DNA from: a virus
Direction: 5' to 3' (one strand)
Length of the DNA stretch: 45,962 nucleotides
Virus record (IMG/VR): IMGVR_UViG_3300047356_000823
Span: 1-45,962 of that record
In this document: piece after piece, positions 10,673 through 19,824 of the stretch
How the letters are laid out: each line of letters begins with the position of its first letter
Position numbering within the stretch: position 1 is the stretch's first letter
The notes under the pieces: model-generated
Told to the model about the DNA's origin: nothing
Databases searched by the model: none
Seen by the model: the letters and a program-made list of their open reading frames with translations, nothing else
Made by a program: the position numbers and the translations under genes

Positions 10673-12021
10673 TATGAATCATCTTTCCCTGCATTCTTTT
10701 CTTCATGTAATGTCCAAGGTTCGTGTTGTGGTACACGTTTTGAAATATATGCTTTAGGTTGTCCAGCAGTACCTGTCGAGTCTACTGTTGGTAATTCTTG
10801 TGTTGGTATCCGTGCTGATTGACTTGCCGCTGTACCACCATTCATATGAATTGCTGTTGCAGTTTCTAAATGACTTGTACCTGAATTAATATGTGATGTT
10901 GCACCTGAAGTAATTTTTGTATCTCCTTGTGCTACTGAATTTAAATTATTAGTATCTAAATTTATATCAGTCATTGATTTAATGTTTACACTTTCGCCTG
11001 CTTCAAGATTAATATTTTTATCTGCTGTCATATTAATATTATTTGCAGTACGAATACTAATACTATCTTCACTATAAACATCTATCTTACCATGCTCTGA
11101 TAATTCTATCCATGCTTTACCATTGTTAGTTCCAATATACATTAAATTGTTTGTATCATCCATTAAGATTTGATGACCTGTGCTTGTACGCAAACGAACT
11201 AATTTACTATCACCATTAACATCTCCGTCATCTAAAACAAGACTATGTCCTGGCATACGTTTTCTAATTTCTAAATCTTCAGTAGTTGCTTCGCCTGATT
11301 GCATTCTTGATTTTAATGCACTATCGGTAGCAGGATCTTTATCTCCTCTACCTGGTGTACTAATTCCAAACACTGCACTATTGTTTTCTCTTTGCGGTGT
11401 ACTAAAACTTTGTCCTCTAATAGTATCTCCTAGAAGACCTTGTCCTTTTAAAATTCTTGCTAGTTCAATGTTAACTGGTCTGTAAATTTGATGAGTTTGT
11501 TTTGTATCTCTTTCAACTTTAGTATTAAATTCTGTTACAGGTAAAAAATGTTCATCGGGGTTATATCCTGGAAACTCTGTTTCTACTTCTGCTGTTTTAA
11601 CCCATTTTTTACTACTAGCCAAGCCAGGTGTCATATGATTTGCAACATCATCGATAATTGATCCTATTACAACTCCGTTATTCTTTTGTCCTTGAATAAA
11701 GATAACAAGTACTTTACTTTCAGGATCAGGCAATGTTGCCCACATACCATAACTGTATACTCCTGAACTTTCTTGTTTATCTAATAATTTCTTATCCGTT
11801 GTTCCTAAGAATGGACTCATATATTTTACAGGTGTCCAACTTCTAGGATCGGTTGGTATACCACCTAATGCAGGAATATAAACATCCATACGTCCAGTTC
11901 GTCTTGTGTCATTGTTATTTTTAACATAGGCTTCGTAAGGACCAGGATCGACAATAGCGCCTTTTTTATTAACGTCTAAGTCTGGATTAATTTTATTAAT
12001 GTATTGTTGGAATGTTGGCAT
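10672..12021 (-). CDS. 5: Baseplate central spike protein gp5, without lysozyme domain
   Basis: The 449-residue protein has the build of a gp5/VgrG spike. Residues of about 15-140 carry an OB-fold-like part (GRMDVYIPALGG, KVLVIFIQGQKNNGVVIGSI). The C-terminal third has the octad repeats of a trimeric beta-helix (for example GKIDVYSEDSISIRTANNINMT followed by similar strands). The middle lysozyme domain of T4 gp5 is not apparent; the next gene supplies one. The spike would sit under the hub, pierce the outer membrane and be tipped by the PAAR protein. The start overlaps the stop of the hub gene by one base. Confidence 0.85.
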   Translation of the reverse strand: MPTFQQYINKINPDLDVNKKGAIVDPGPYEAYVKNNNDTRRTGRMDVYIPALGGIPTDPRSWTPVKYMSPFLGTTDKKLLDKQESSGVYSYGMWATLPDPESKVLVIFIQGQKNNGVVIGSIIDDVANHMTPGLASSKKWVKTAEVETEFPGYNPDEHFLPVTEFNTKVERDTKQTHQIYRPVNIELARILKGQGLLGDTIRGQSFSTPQRENNSAVFGISTPGRGDKDPATDSALKSRMQSGEATTEDLEIRKRMPGHSLVLDDGDVNGDSKLVRLRTSTGHQILMDDTNNLMYIGTNNGKAWIELSEHGKIDVYSEDSISIRTANNINMTADKNINLEAGESVNIKSMTDINLDTNNLNSVAQGDTKITSGATSHINSGTSHLETATAIHMNGGTAASQSARIPTQELPTVDSTGTAGQPKAYISKRVPQHEPWTLHEEKNAGKDDS

Positions 12022-14777
12022 TACTCTACTATCTCTCCTTCAGCACCTTCGTTAAAAGAGTCATTTAAAAATTTATCAGCAGTGTTAACTACTTCTTCAA
12101 CTGGTGCTGGTGTAACTACTGTACCAGGTTTAGGATTCCATTCTTGTCCTACTGCCTCAGGTCCATCTGTTGTATTGACATCCATATTAGATAGTTGTCC
12201 TCTTTCATCTGCTGTTGTGTAATTATTAGGTGTATATTCATATGCACTAGCACTTTTATAATTACCCATACTACTTAATGCGTTTCGTTGTTCACCTGTT
12301 AACCCTGTGCCAATTGTATTACTTTTAACATCAACCTTTTTCTTTGTCGCTGTTCTCATAATAGCATCTTGGTATACTTCTGTTCTTTCAGTTGATGTTT
12401 TTTCTTTTTTATCAATAGTGTTAAGTGGTTGCTTACGTTCTCTTACACATTCTAAATTTTGTGTAAACTGTCCGTTACTAAAGTTACTTGTTACTTTAAT
12501 TACTTTATATTCTCCGCTAATACTCGGTGTGTTAACACTTGTCTTTCCAGTTTCATCAATATTAAAACCTTTCATAAGTCCTGTACTTGCATCTAAATCA
12601 GTTGGGTTTCTAAACTTAATGTATATGTGCCATTCTTTATCTGTATTTAAACTTCCGTCTGGCAAACGATAATCTAAATTATCTTGCACTAATACACTTC
12701 TAAAATCTTTTGTTTGTATGTAACTCATATCGCCTACAATACGCATATTCATTTGTAATAAGTCAGCACCTGTATCAAATACATTTTGCATAAAGTTATC
12801 GATGGTTACACTTTTATGACTTGAACTTGGATCATTAATATCATTACTTGTTGCTGTTTGTGTTACAACATTTCTAACATAAGGTGTCCATCTTGCAAGA
12901 GGATCATTTCCTGCTTTTGCAGTTTGTCCTTCGTGTATTGTTTCATTAAGTTTTGTCTGTGCTAATGGTGTGGCAAAAGATCCTGCTTTTTCCATTTGGT
13001 TATAAGTGTACGTTTGAAAATAAGCCGCATTAAAGTCAATATCAAAACTTAAGATATCTTGATTGTTTCCTGTAAAAAAGTAATCATAATATTTTGAAAT
13101 ATATTCAACTGGTTTTTGACCTAAGTTTTCAAAGTCTTTACCATGCATTTGATATTTTTTAATAACAAACGTAATAAATTTAGCATACATATTTCTAATT
13201 TTATCAAAAGGCCCTAATGTTATTCTAGGAACAATTCTATAAAAATCAATTGGCTTATCGTCGACGTCTTCGTAACCTTCAACACCACTATCTTTTTGCT
13301 TTTTTAAATCTGCACTAATCACCTGATCTGTCATATATTCTGATGAACGTAAGATACTATGTATTGTTTGAATAATACTAGTTCCTGCTCTAATACTATA
13401 TGTTTTAGTTGTTTCATCAAATATAAAGTTTTCAGAAAAACGTTGTTGTGCAACTTTACCTGGATCACTTGTATTTGATGTTTTGGCTAAATCAACTGCT
13501 TCTTGTGTTACAATTTTAGAATTTGCAATGTCAGGATCTATTTCAAAAGAATAAATGTCTGGTACGCCTTTTAATTTTGCTTCTACATGGTCATCTTCTA
13601 ATTTATTTAAATATCCTACTAAACCTTTTTCTAATTGTTTTACTGGAATCATTGGTTGATTGGGCGGACCGTTTGGTCTCATATCTCCATTGTCAACTCT
13701 TAATGCTACATTAAAAAAGTCATGTACTGTTTTTGCTTCAATTTGTATATCAACAGGAATAGTTGTTGCTGTTGATTGTACACCCATGCTGTTATATGGA
13801 ACCGCAGTAACATCATAAGTTGTACCTTGTTCTGTAACTCCAAATTTAAAATCTGTAAATCTAATTGGAATATATCTTGTACGTTGTCCTATAGAGTTTC
13901 TAGATCCTACTGGTTTTCCAAAACTATCGTATCCTGTTATAAAAACTTTTAGTAAGTATGGCTGTTCAATATAATTGTATGATCCAAAATGATTCGCCGA
14001 TAGTACAAGACTATTTAAAAGTGTCATACCGTATGGTTCTGTAATTTTAAAACTTAACCCTGTGTTAACTGCACCTTTGTTTTGACCGCCTGGACTAATA
14101 ACACTATCAATTTCTAAATCGTCCATATAAAAATCATTAGTAAAGAACGGATTTCTCATACCGTAATTACCGCCACCTGATTTTATTAATAATCTTCCTG
14201 GGCTACTTTCTATTGTAAATTTAGGATCGTTTACAAAATTATTATAATCATCGTATGTTAAAATATATAACTCAAAGTTATAAGTGTACGACGCTAATCC
14301 GTGTAATATGTTTTTCTTTTCATTTTCATTTAATAATGTTTGTGATAATACTGGTTTTGCTTGATTATTATTAATGCTTGTTGCTGTTGCTTTAATTGTA
14401 GAACCAATGTTACCTAACGCACCACCTAAATTTTGTAAGCCTGCATCTTCTAAATTTTCTTTGAAAGCATTTATGTCAATGTTTGATTCTAAATTTATTC
14501 CTTGAACAGCCGCATTTATTGACTTGGTAGCATCATCAATAGGAAATACTGTGTCACCCGCTACTATCTGTGGAAACTCTCCTAGTTTAGGAAGTCCGTC
14601 TCCGAGATTTAATTCGTTTGCTACTCCTGAGATTTCGTTCTGTACCCAATTTCTGGCATCTTCTAATTTTGCAATTCCACTCGATACGATTTGATCACTA
14701 TCACCAACAGTGATAGGTGTACCATCTTTGCTTCTTACCGGATCACCGAACTCATCATAGAGAGGAAAGTCAGCCAT
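12021..14777 (-). CDS. Large baseplate hub-like protein (probable gp27 functional counterpart)
   Basis: This 918-residue protein lies between gp53 and gp5, where a hub protein that docks the spike is expected. The C-terminal part has GEYKVIKVTSNFSNGQFTQN followed by LECVRE, which resembles the closing strand pattern of gp27/GpD/XkdQ-type hub proteins. The central part contains a predicted beta-rich region (YLLKVFITGYDSFGKPVG, RYIPIRFTDFKFGVTEQGT). No enzymatic motif was seen. T4 gp27 is only 391 residues, so the extra N-terminal 200 and C-terminal 100 residues are unexplained. The hub role is inferred from position and the C-terminal signature only. It starts one base after the gp53 stop and overlaps gp5 by one base. 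Confidence 0.65.
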   Translation of the reverse strand: MADFPLYDEFGDPVRSKDGTPITVGDSDQIVSSGIAKLEDARNWVQNEISGVANELNLGDGLPKLGEFPQIVAGDTVFPIDDATKSINAAVQGINLESNIDINAFKENLEDAGLQNLGGALGNIGSTIKATATSINNNQAKPVLSQTLLNENEKKNILHGLASYTYNFELYILTYDDYNNFVNDPKFTIESSPGRLLIKSGGGNYGMRNPFFTNDFYMDDLEIDSVISPGGQNKGAVNTGLSFKITEPYGMTLLNSLVLSANHFGSYNYIEQPYLLKVFITGYDSFGKPVGSRNSIGQRTRYIPIRFTDFKFGVTEQGTTYDVTAVPYNSMGVQSTATTIPVDIQIEAKTVHDFFNVALRVDNGDMRPNGPPNQPMIPVKQLEKGLVGYLNKLEDDHVEAKLKGVPDIYSFEIDPDIANSKIVTQEAVDLAKTSNTSDPGKVAQQRFSENFIFDETTKTYSIRAGTSIIQTIHSILRSSEYMTDQVISADLKKQKDSGVEGYEDVDDKPIDFYRIVPRITLGPFDKIRNMYAKFITFVIKKYQMHGKDFENLGQKPVEYISKYYDYFFTGNNQDILSFDIDFNAAYFQTYTYNQMEKAGSFATPLAQTKLNETIHEGQTAKAGNDPLARWTPYVRNVVTQTATSNDINDPSSSHKSVTIDNFMQNVFDTGADLLQMNMRIVGDMSYIQTKDFRSVLVQDNLDYRLPDGSLNTDKEWHIYIKFRNPTDLDASTGLMKGFNIDETGKTSVNTPSISGEYKVIKVTSNFSNGQFTQNLECVRERKQPLNTIDKKEKTSTERTEVYQDAIMRTATKKKVDVKSNTIGTGLTGEQRNALSSMGNYKSASAYEYTPNNYTTADERGQLSNMDVNTTDGPEAVGQEWNPKPGTVVTPAPVEEVVNTADKFLNDSFNEGAEGEIVE

Positions 14778-14778
14778 G

Positions 14779-15078
14779 TTATATTCCTAATTCGTTGAAT
14801 AATCTATCTTGCTTGGGCAAGAAAATTGTAGTTCCTCTTTTCATATCCCAAATTGGATCTTTAATTTCGTTTGGATTTCTTGCGGCAAAGACCCACCATA
14901 ATTTAGGATTGTCATATAAGTCATTTGCTAATAAGTCTGGTCTAAATTCATATGTTGCATTTATAATTAATTTTTGATCTGATGGGTAAGCACTAATTAC
15001 TCTGCGATCTAACACATCTAAATAATTTCCAAATGTTTCTGTTTTATAGAAAGGACTGTCTGCATTATAATCTGCCAT
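14779..15078 (-). CDS. 53: Baseplate wedge protein gp53
   Basis: The 99-residue protein has the family signature LLANDLYDNPKLWWVFAARNPN followed by IKDPIWDMKRGTTIFLP, which corresponds to the LysM-like core of gp53. gp53 clamps neighbouring wedges together in the baseplate. It is about half the size of T4 gp53 (196 residues), so it probably holds only the core. Its ATG shares a base with the gp48 stop. Confidence 0.88.
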   Translation of the reverse strand: MADYNADSPFYKTETFGNYLDVLDRRVISAYPSDQKLIINATYEFRPDLLANDLYDNPKLWWVFAARNPNEIKDPIWDMKRGTTIFLPKQDRLFNELGI

Positions 15079-16043
15079 TAGATGTGTCCTCCTGTTACAT
15101 TATTAATTAATGCACCTGCTGTTAATCGGTCTACACCAAATGACCTCATTTGTGCTCTGCTGTATACTGGAGTTAAACCAACGTTAATATCTAAACTTTT
15201 TGGCACTCTTGTTGTTTGTGCTTTTCCAGCCTGATCCATTCCGCCTGTTGGTATTGAAATATAATCAACATTGTTAGGCATAGTAATGGAAACTGTGTTT
15301 ACTACTACTGGAACATTTGGTAACATATATTGACCATGTCCAGTTAATCTTAATACAGGTGGTGGATTACCTGCTAGAGCATCTGTATTACTAAACATTT
15401 TAGTAACTGCTCTTAAAAATGTTATAACTGCAAGTACATATTGTGCATCTTGCCCGTTCTCACTTACAAATTCTCCAAACATTGATATGTCACTCACATT
15501 ACTTGCATTGTAATAATTTAAAGGATAATTACTATGTGTAGGACTACTACGACTATAATCTGCATTATGTTGGAATATAAGTTGTGGTGTATATGGAAAG
15601 ATTATACCATTAGTATCAATTAATGGTCTTAACAAATAAGGAACATTGGCTTTTTGGTAGTGAATATTAGCACCCTGGGGTAGAGACAATCTTACTCTAT
15701 GATCATCTTTGCTTTTACCGACTGCAGAACTTGAAGCCGCAATATCAGCCAATTTATCGTTAGGATTAGCACCTTTGTCAATGCCAGCACCTTTTAACCT
15801 AGCAGTTACCGGATCACCGTTAAATGCATCAGTAAATGCTCCTTTGGCTTTGGATAACATACCTGTAAAATCACTACTAAATTGGTCAATACCATCAGTG
15901 AATGCTTTACTGGCTCCGCCTATACTAAAGGCACCTGTTTGGGCTACCTTAGTAGTATTTGTTGCTTTAGCAGTATTGAAGCCTGGATTACCCGTTAATT
16001 GGATACCTGGCTTGTTCGGATCTTGGTCTGTAAATGTTGCCAT
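15078..16043 (-). CDS. 48: Baseplate tail-tube cap protein gp48
   Basis: This 321-residue protein is first in the minus-strand baseplate operon. After a low-complexity N-terminal part (Thr/Gly/Ala-rich, about 110 residues) comes DDHRVRLSLP and a beta-rich tube-like domain with GIIFPYTPQLIFQHNADYS, FLRAVTKMFSN and PPPVLRLTGHGQYMLPNVPV. This fits the gp48/gp54 tail-tube initiator family, which carries a tube-protein-like fold and starts tube polymerisation on the hub. gp48 is preferred over gp54 from the position beside gp53. The start is preceded by an AGAGGAAAG ribosome site and a GATAAATA late box. Confidence 0.7.
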   Translation of the reverse strand: MATFTDQDPNKPGIQLTGNPGFNTAKATNTTKVAQTGAFSIGGASKAFTDGIDQFSSDFTGMLSKAKGAFTDAFNGDPVTARLKGAGIDKGANPNDKLADIAASSSAVGKSKDDHRVRLSLPQGANIHYQKANVPYLLRPLIDTNGIIFPYTPQLIFQHNADYSRSSPTHSNYPLNYYNASNVSDISMFGEFVSENGQDAQYVLAVITFLRAVTKMFSNTDALAGNPPPVLRLTGHGQYMLPNVPVVVNTVSITMPNNVDYISIPTGGMDQAGKAQTTRVPKSLDINVGLTPVYSRAQMRSFGVDRLTAGALINNVTGGHI

Positions 16044-16073
16044 AATAAATTTAATCTTTCCTCTTGATATTAG

Positions 16074-16081
16074 TATTTATC
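16074..16081 (-). promoter_or_regulatory. Late-promoter-like box GATAAATA for the baseplate operon
   Basis: On the minus strand CGATAAATAC lies about 31 bases before the gp48 ATG. It has the TATAAATA-type late consensus and is the only good promoter candidate between the divergent gp48 and gp55 genes that points left. Confidence 0.65.
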
Positions 16082-16086
16082 GAGTG

Positions 16087-16105
16087 TATAATATGAGTAT
16101 ATAAT
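16087..16105 (+). promoter_or_regulatory. Sigma-70-like -10 elements upstream of gp55
   Basis: Two perfect TATAAT hexamers lie at 16087-16092 and 16100-16105, 18-36 bases before the gp55 ATG. Neither has a clear TTGACA. They suggest early or middle transcription by unmodified host polymerase, in contrast to the late box on the other strand. An AAGGA ribosome site follows at 16108. Confidence 0.35.
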
Positions 16106-16122
16106 TTAAGGAATGAAAAACT

Positions 16123-16959
16123 ATGGCAGTAAGAAATTACCTCAATAACAGAGATTTATTAATAGAAATTCATAAATCTAAGACAACTTTTGGTTCGTTT
16201 TTAGATGATGATGCTAAAATCTTTGATATTATTTTAACCTCAACAAAAGAAATTAAAAAAAGTACAATCGATCAAGCTCGTAAAAATAGAGCAGATAGAA
16301 TACAAAAGAACGGATATAAAGAGAATACTATAAAAGGAAAAAAGATGGCAGACTTTGCCGTTGATCCTAAGTCATTTAAAAAACAAGAACTTGTATTTAG
16401 AATTATGTCATACGAGCATATACCGTTAGACCCGGAACGTAAAAAGAATCCTAAAACAGTTGCAGATCATCATGTTAAATTAAACTTTCCCTCATATCAA
16501 CATTGGCGTTTTAATGAAGAAAACGATTTGATATGTTGTGGTAAGTCTCATTGGACAGGTGGTATGGATAACGGATACTTTAGTTTATCTGAAGGTAAAG
16601 TAACAAAGAAGTTAGCACATATGTATATGATGCTTTGTGAACGTTACAGTCATAGATATAACTGGAGAGGATACACATACGTTGATGAAATGCGAGGACA
16701 AGCATTATTACAATTAGCACAAATTGGTTTACAGTTTGACGAAAGTAAATCAGACAATCCTTTTGCATATTACACGGCGGCAATAACCAACAGTTTTACT
16801 AGGGTATTAAACATCGAAAAACGTAATCAAAATATTAGAGATGACATTTTAGAGATGAACGATTTAGCACCTAGTTTTACTAGACAACACGCCAACGATA
16901 GTGCGGCTGAACAAAAAAGAGTTCAAGCATTCAATGAGAAAACAAAGAAAAAGGCATAA
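16123..16959 (+). CDS. 55: Late-transcription sigma factor gp55 with long N-terminal extension
   Basis: The C-terminal half has the gp55 signature: KKLAHMYMMLCERYSHRYNW, then YVDEMRGQALLQLAQIGLQFDESKSDNPFAYYTAAITNSFTRVLNIEKRNQNIRDDILE. This is a reduced sigma-70 region 2, which recognises the TATAAATA late box and binds the polymerase clamp. The protein has 278 residues against 185 in T4. The first ~165 residues form an extra Lys-rich region (DLLIEIHKSKTTFGSFLDDD; HHVKLNFPSYQHWRF; LICCGKSHWTGGMDNGYFS), which I recall in marine relatives but cannot assign a function. It stands divergent to the late baseplate operon, and its own promoter looks sigma-70-like. Confidence 0.9.
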   Translation: MAVRNYLNNRDLLIEIHKSKTTFGSFLDDDAKIFDIILTSTKEIKKSTIDQARKNRADRIQKNGYKENTIKGKKMADFAVDPKSFKKQELVFRIMSYEHIPLDPERKKNPKTVADHHVKLNFPSYQHWRFNEENDLICCGKSHWTGGMDNGYFSLSEGKVTKKLAHMYMMLCERYSHRYNWRGYTYVDEMRGQALLQLAQIGLQFDESKSDNPFAYYTAAITNSFTRVLNIEKRNQNIRDDILEMNDLAPSFTRQHANDSAAEQKRVQAFNEKTKKKA

Positions 16960-16965
16960 ATCTGG

Positions 16966-16994
16966 TTGACTTTGAGTATATCTTACAGTATTAT
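16966..16994 (+). promoter_or_regulatory. Sigma-70-type promoter for gp47-gp46 operon
   Basis: TTGACT at 16966-16971 is followed after exactly 17 bases by TATTAT at 16989-16994, 33 bases before the gp47 ATG, with TTTAGGAAA as ribosome site. This matches an early promoter read by host holoenzyme. Confidence 0.6.
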
Positions 16995-17026
16995 AGTAAG
17001 TGTATGTAATTTAATTTAGGAAAAGC

Positions 17027-18040
17027 ATGAGCAATCTATTCAAGAAAGCCATTGCCTTTACTGATATTCACTTTGGTAATAAGTCTAATAGTTTAGCACA
17101 TAACGAAGATTGTGTAGACTTTGTAAAGTGGATAATCAAACAAGGTAAAGAAAAGAACTGCGAAACTTGTATGTTCTTAGGTGACTGGCATCACCAACGA
17201 GCTAGTATTAATGTTGCAACACTAAATCACAGTGTAGAAGCATTAACTTTACTCAGCAAAAACTTCGACCAAGTTATTTTTATTCCTGGCAACCACGACG
17301 AATACTATAGAGACAAAAGAGATTTCAATAGTATTACTTGGGCCAGACATATTCCAAATGTAAGACTTTTTAATGAGATCACTACAGAAGGTGATGTCGC
17401 AATAGTTCCATGGCTAGTAGGTGACGAATATAAGTCACTTAAAAAAATTGAAGCAAAATATATGTTAGGACATTTTGAACTTCCTAACTTTTATATGAAT
17501 GCAATGGTACAAATGCCAGACCATGGAGAAATTAAACATTCGGACTTCAGAGGTGTTGAGCGAATGTTTACCGGTCACTTCCACAAGCGTCAAGAAGTAG
17601 GTAATATTACATACATCGGAAATGCTTTCCCACACAACTACAGTGACGCTTGGGATGATGATCGGGGAGCAATGATATTAGAATGGGGCGAGCCACACTA
17701 TTATGTTAAGTGGGATAACGCACCTAAATACAAAGTATTAAAATTAAGTCAATTACTTGATAAGCCGGCAGAACTACTGCTACCTAAAACATATTGTCGA
17801 GTAAACTTAGATATCAATATTAGTTACGAAGAAGCAAACTTTATTAAAGAAACATTCTACGAACAATATGATGTAAGAGAAATTGCACTTATTCCACAAA
17901 AAGAAGTTGATACAAACTTTGATGAATCAGCAGAGATTAATTTTGAAAGTGTCGACAGTATTGTTATGAGTCAATTAAAATCTGTAGATTCAGAGTTATA
18001 TGATCCAAAACTTTTAATGGAAATATACAGGAACCTTTAA
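17027..18040 (+). CDS. 47: Recombination endonuclease subunit gp47 (Mre11/SbcD-like)
   Basis: All metallophosphoesterase motifs are visible in the 337 residues: DIHFG at 13-17, GDWHH at 52-56, GNHDE at 88-92 and GHFHKR at 183-188. The length equals that of T4 gp47 (339). With gp46 it forms an SbcCD/Mre11-Rad50-type complex that resects double-strand ends for recombination-dependent replication and degrades host DNA. The gp46 ATG follows three bases after the stop, so the subunits are co-translated. The start is supported by an AGGAAA site seven bases upstream. Confidence 0.97.
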   Translation: MSNLFKKAIAFTDIHFGNKSNSLAHNEDCVDFVKWIIKQGKEKNCETCMFLGDWHHQRASINVATLNHSVEALTLLSKNFDQVIFIPGNHDEYYRDKRDFNSITWARHIPNVRLFNEITTEGDVAIVPWLVGDEYKSLKKIEAKYMLGHFELPNFYMNAMVQMPDHGEIKHSDFRGVERMFTGHFHKRQEVGNITYIGNAFPHNYSDAWDDDRGAMILEWGEPHYYVKWDNAPKYKVLKLSQLLDKPAELLLPKTYCRVNLDINISYEEANFIKETFYEQYDVREIALIPQKEVDTNFDESAEINFESVDSIVMSQLKSVDSELYDPKLLMEIYRNL

Positions 18041-18043
18041 TTA

Positions 18044-19813
18044 ATGTTTAAACTAAACAACTTAACTGTTAAGAATTTCATGAGTGTGGGTAACAGTACT
18101 CAGGCACTAGACTTTAACAGAAATGATTTAACACTTGTACTAGGAGAGAACTTGGACACTGGAGGAGGTGACCATGGTGCTAGGAATGGTACAGGTAAAA
18201 CTACTATCATTAATGCATTAAGTTTTGCATTGTACGGAAATGCTTTAACAAATATTCGTAAAGATAATCTAGTAAACAAAACTAACGGCAAAAGTATGTT
18301 AGTTACTTGTGGATTTGAATATGGTGGAAAACAATATCGAGTAGAACGTGGCAGAAAGCCTAACGTACTAAAATTTTATGTAGATGGACAAGAACAAGAA
18401 GCATCAGATTCAGCACAAGGTGATAGTAGAGAAACACAAAAAGAAATAGAGATATTGTTGGGTATGAGCCATGAAATGTTTAAACACATTGTGGCACTGA
18501 ATACATATACACAACCTTTCTTAAGTTTAAAACACAATGAACAAAGAGTTATTATCGAACAGTTGTTAGGTATAACATTATTAAGTGAAAAATCTGATCA
18601 ACTAAAAGAACAGTTGCGTATTAATAAAGATTTAATTACACAAGAAGAATATAAAATTAAAGCAATTGGTGATGCTAATGAAAAAATTAGAGAACAGATT
18701 GACGCTCTTAAACGTAGAAGTAAGATGTGGTCAGATAAAAAGGTACAAGAATCTGGTCAATTACAAAAAGCATTAGATGATTTAACTCATGTTGATATCG
18801 ATAACGAAATACAATCACACAACTTGCTAACAGAATATGTTGAAAAAGCAAGACAGTTTACAGATTTACAAGATCAACTTGCAAGACTTGTTAATGAATC
18901 AGATAGATATATTAAGAATCAAGCAAAATTAGAAAAAGAAGTTGAATCTTTAGAAGAGCATAAATGTTATGCTTGTGGACAAGAATTACATGATAATAAA
19001 CATGAAGAAATACTTAAAGATAAAAAAGAATTATTAACTGAAGCAGTTTCTTTTATAGAAAACAGTAAAAAATCTGAAGAAGAACTGACATCTCAACTAG
19101 CAAGTATGGGAGATTTAGGCACAAAACCTGTTGTATTTTATGACAAAATTGAAGATGCTTACAACCACAGGTCTAGTTTAGAGCAGTTAAAAAGTGAATT
19201 AACCAGCCTTCAAGCACAGGAAGATCCATATCTGGAACAGATTCAAGAAATGGAAGAACATGGAATTGAAGAGGTTAAGTACGATACAGTAAACGAATTA
19301 ACTAGAGTTAAGGATCATCAAGATTTCTTGTTGAAACTTTTAACTAGTAAAGATTCGTTTATTCGTAAACGTATTATAGACCAAAATCTAGCATTCCTTA
19401 ACAAGCGTCTTGCTTATTATTTGGAACGTATTGGATTACCACATAGTGTTGTATTCCAAAATGATCTTACTGTAATAATTACGGAACTAGGACGGGAGTT
19501 AGATTTTGATAACCTAAGCAGAGGGGAACGTAACAGACTTATACTTTCTTTAAGTTGGGCGTTCAGAGATGTTTGGGAAAACTTATACCAGCCCATTAAC
19601 TTGTTGTTTATTGATGAACTTGTTGACTCTGGTATGGATAGCTCAGGTGTAGAAAATAGTCTGGCTATACTTAAAAAAATCAGTAGAGAACGTAAGAAGT
19701 CTGTTTGGCTTGTGTCACACAGAGACGAACTCGCTGGTCGGGTTAATAACATTTTATCCGTTATTAAAGAAAACGGATTTACTAGTTATAATACTGACAT
19801 TGACGTTGTATAG
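18044..19813 (+). CDS. 46: Recombination endonuclease subunit gp46 (Rad50/SbcC-like ATPase)
   Basis: The 589-residue protein has a Walker A motif GARNGTGKT at 45-53, a coiled-coil from about 185 to 435 interrupted by a zinc-hook CYAC at 308-311, the ABC signature LSRGERNR at 491-498, and Walker B LLFIDEL at 520-526. A late VSHRDEL supplies the switch histidine. This is the standard layout of the phage Rad50 homologue (T4 gp46, 560 residues), the ATPase partner of gp47. Nothing is missing. Stop at 19813 is followed by AGGAGAAAA and the next small gene. Confidence 0.97.
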   Translation: MFKLNNLTVKNFMSVGNSTQALDFNRNDLTLVLGENLDTGGGDHGARNGTGKTTIINALSFALYGNALTNIRKDNLVNKTNGKSMLVTCGFEYGGKQYRVERGRKPNVLKFYVDGQEQEASDSAQGDSRETQKEIEILLGMSHEMFKHIVALNTYTQPFLSLKHNEQRVIIEQLLGITLLSEKSDQLKEQLRINKDLITQEEYKIKAIGDANEKIREQIDALKRRSKMWSDKKVQESGQLQKALDDLTHVDIDNEIQSHNLLTEYVEKARQFTDLQDQLARLVNESDRYIKNQAKLEKEVESLEEHKCYACGQELHDNKHEEILKDKKELLTEAVSFIENSKKSEEELTSQLASMGDLGTKPVVFYDKIEDAYNHRSSLEQLKSELTSLQAQEDPYLEQIQEMEEHGIEEVKYDTVNELTRVKDHQDFLLKLLTSKDSFIRKRIIDQNLAFLNKRLAYYLERIGLPHSVVFQNDLTVIITELGRELDFDNLSRGERNRLILSLSWAFRDVWENLYQPINLLFIDELVDSGMDSSGVENSLAILKKISRERKKSVWLVSHRDELAGRVNNILSVIKENGFTSYNTDIDVV

Positions 19814-19824
19814 GAGAAAATAAA

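Noticed and set aside
17725-17733. CTAAATAC box inside gp47
   Set aside because: In the middle of a coding sequence and far from any start; shows that the CTAAATAC variant can occur by chance.
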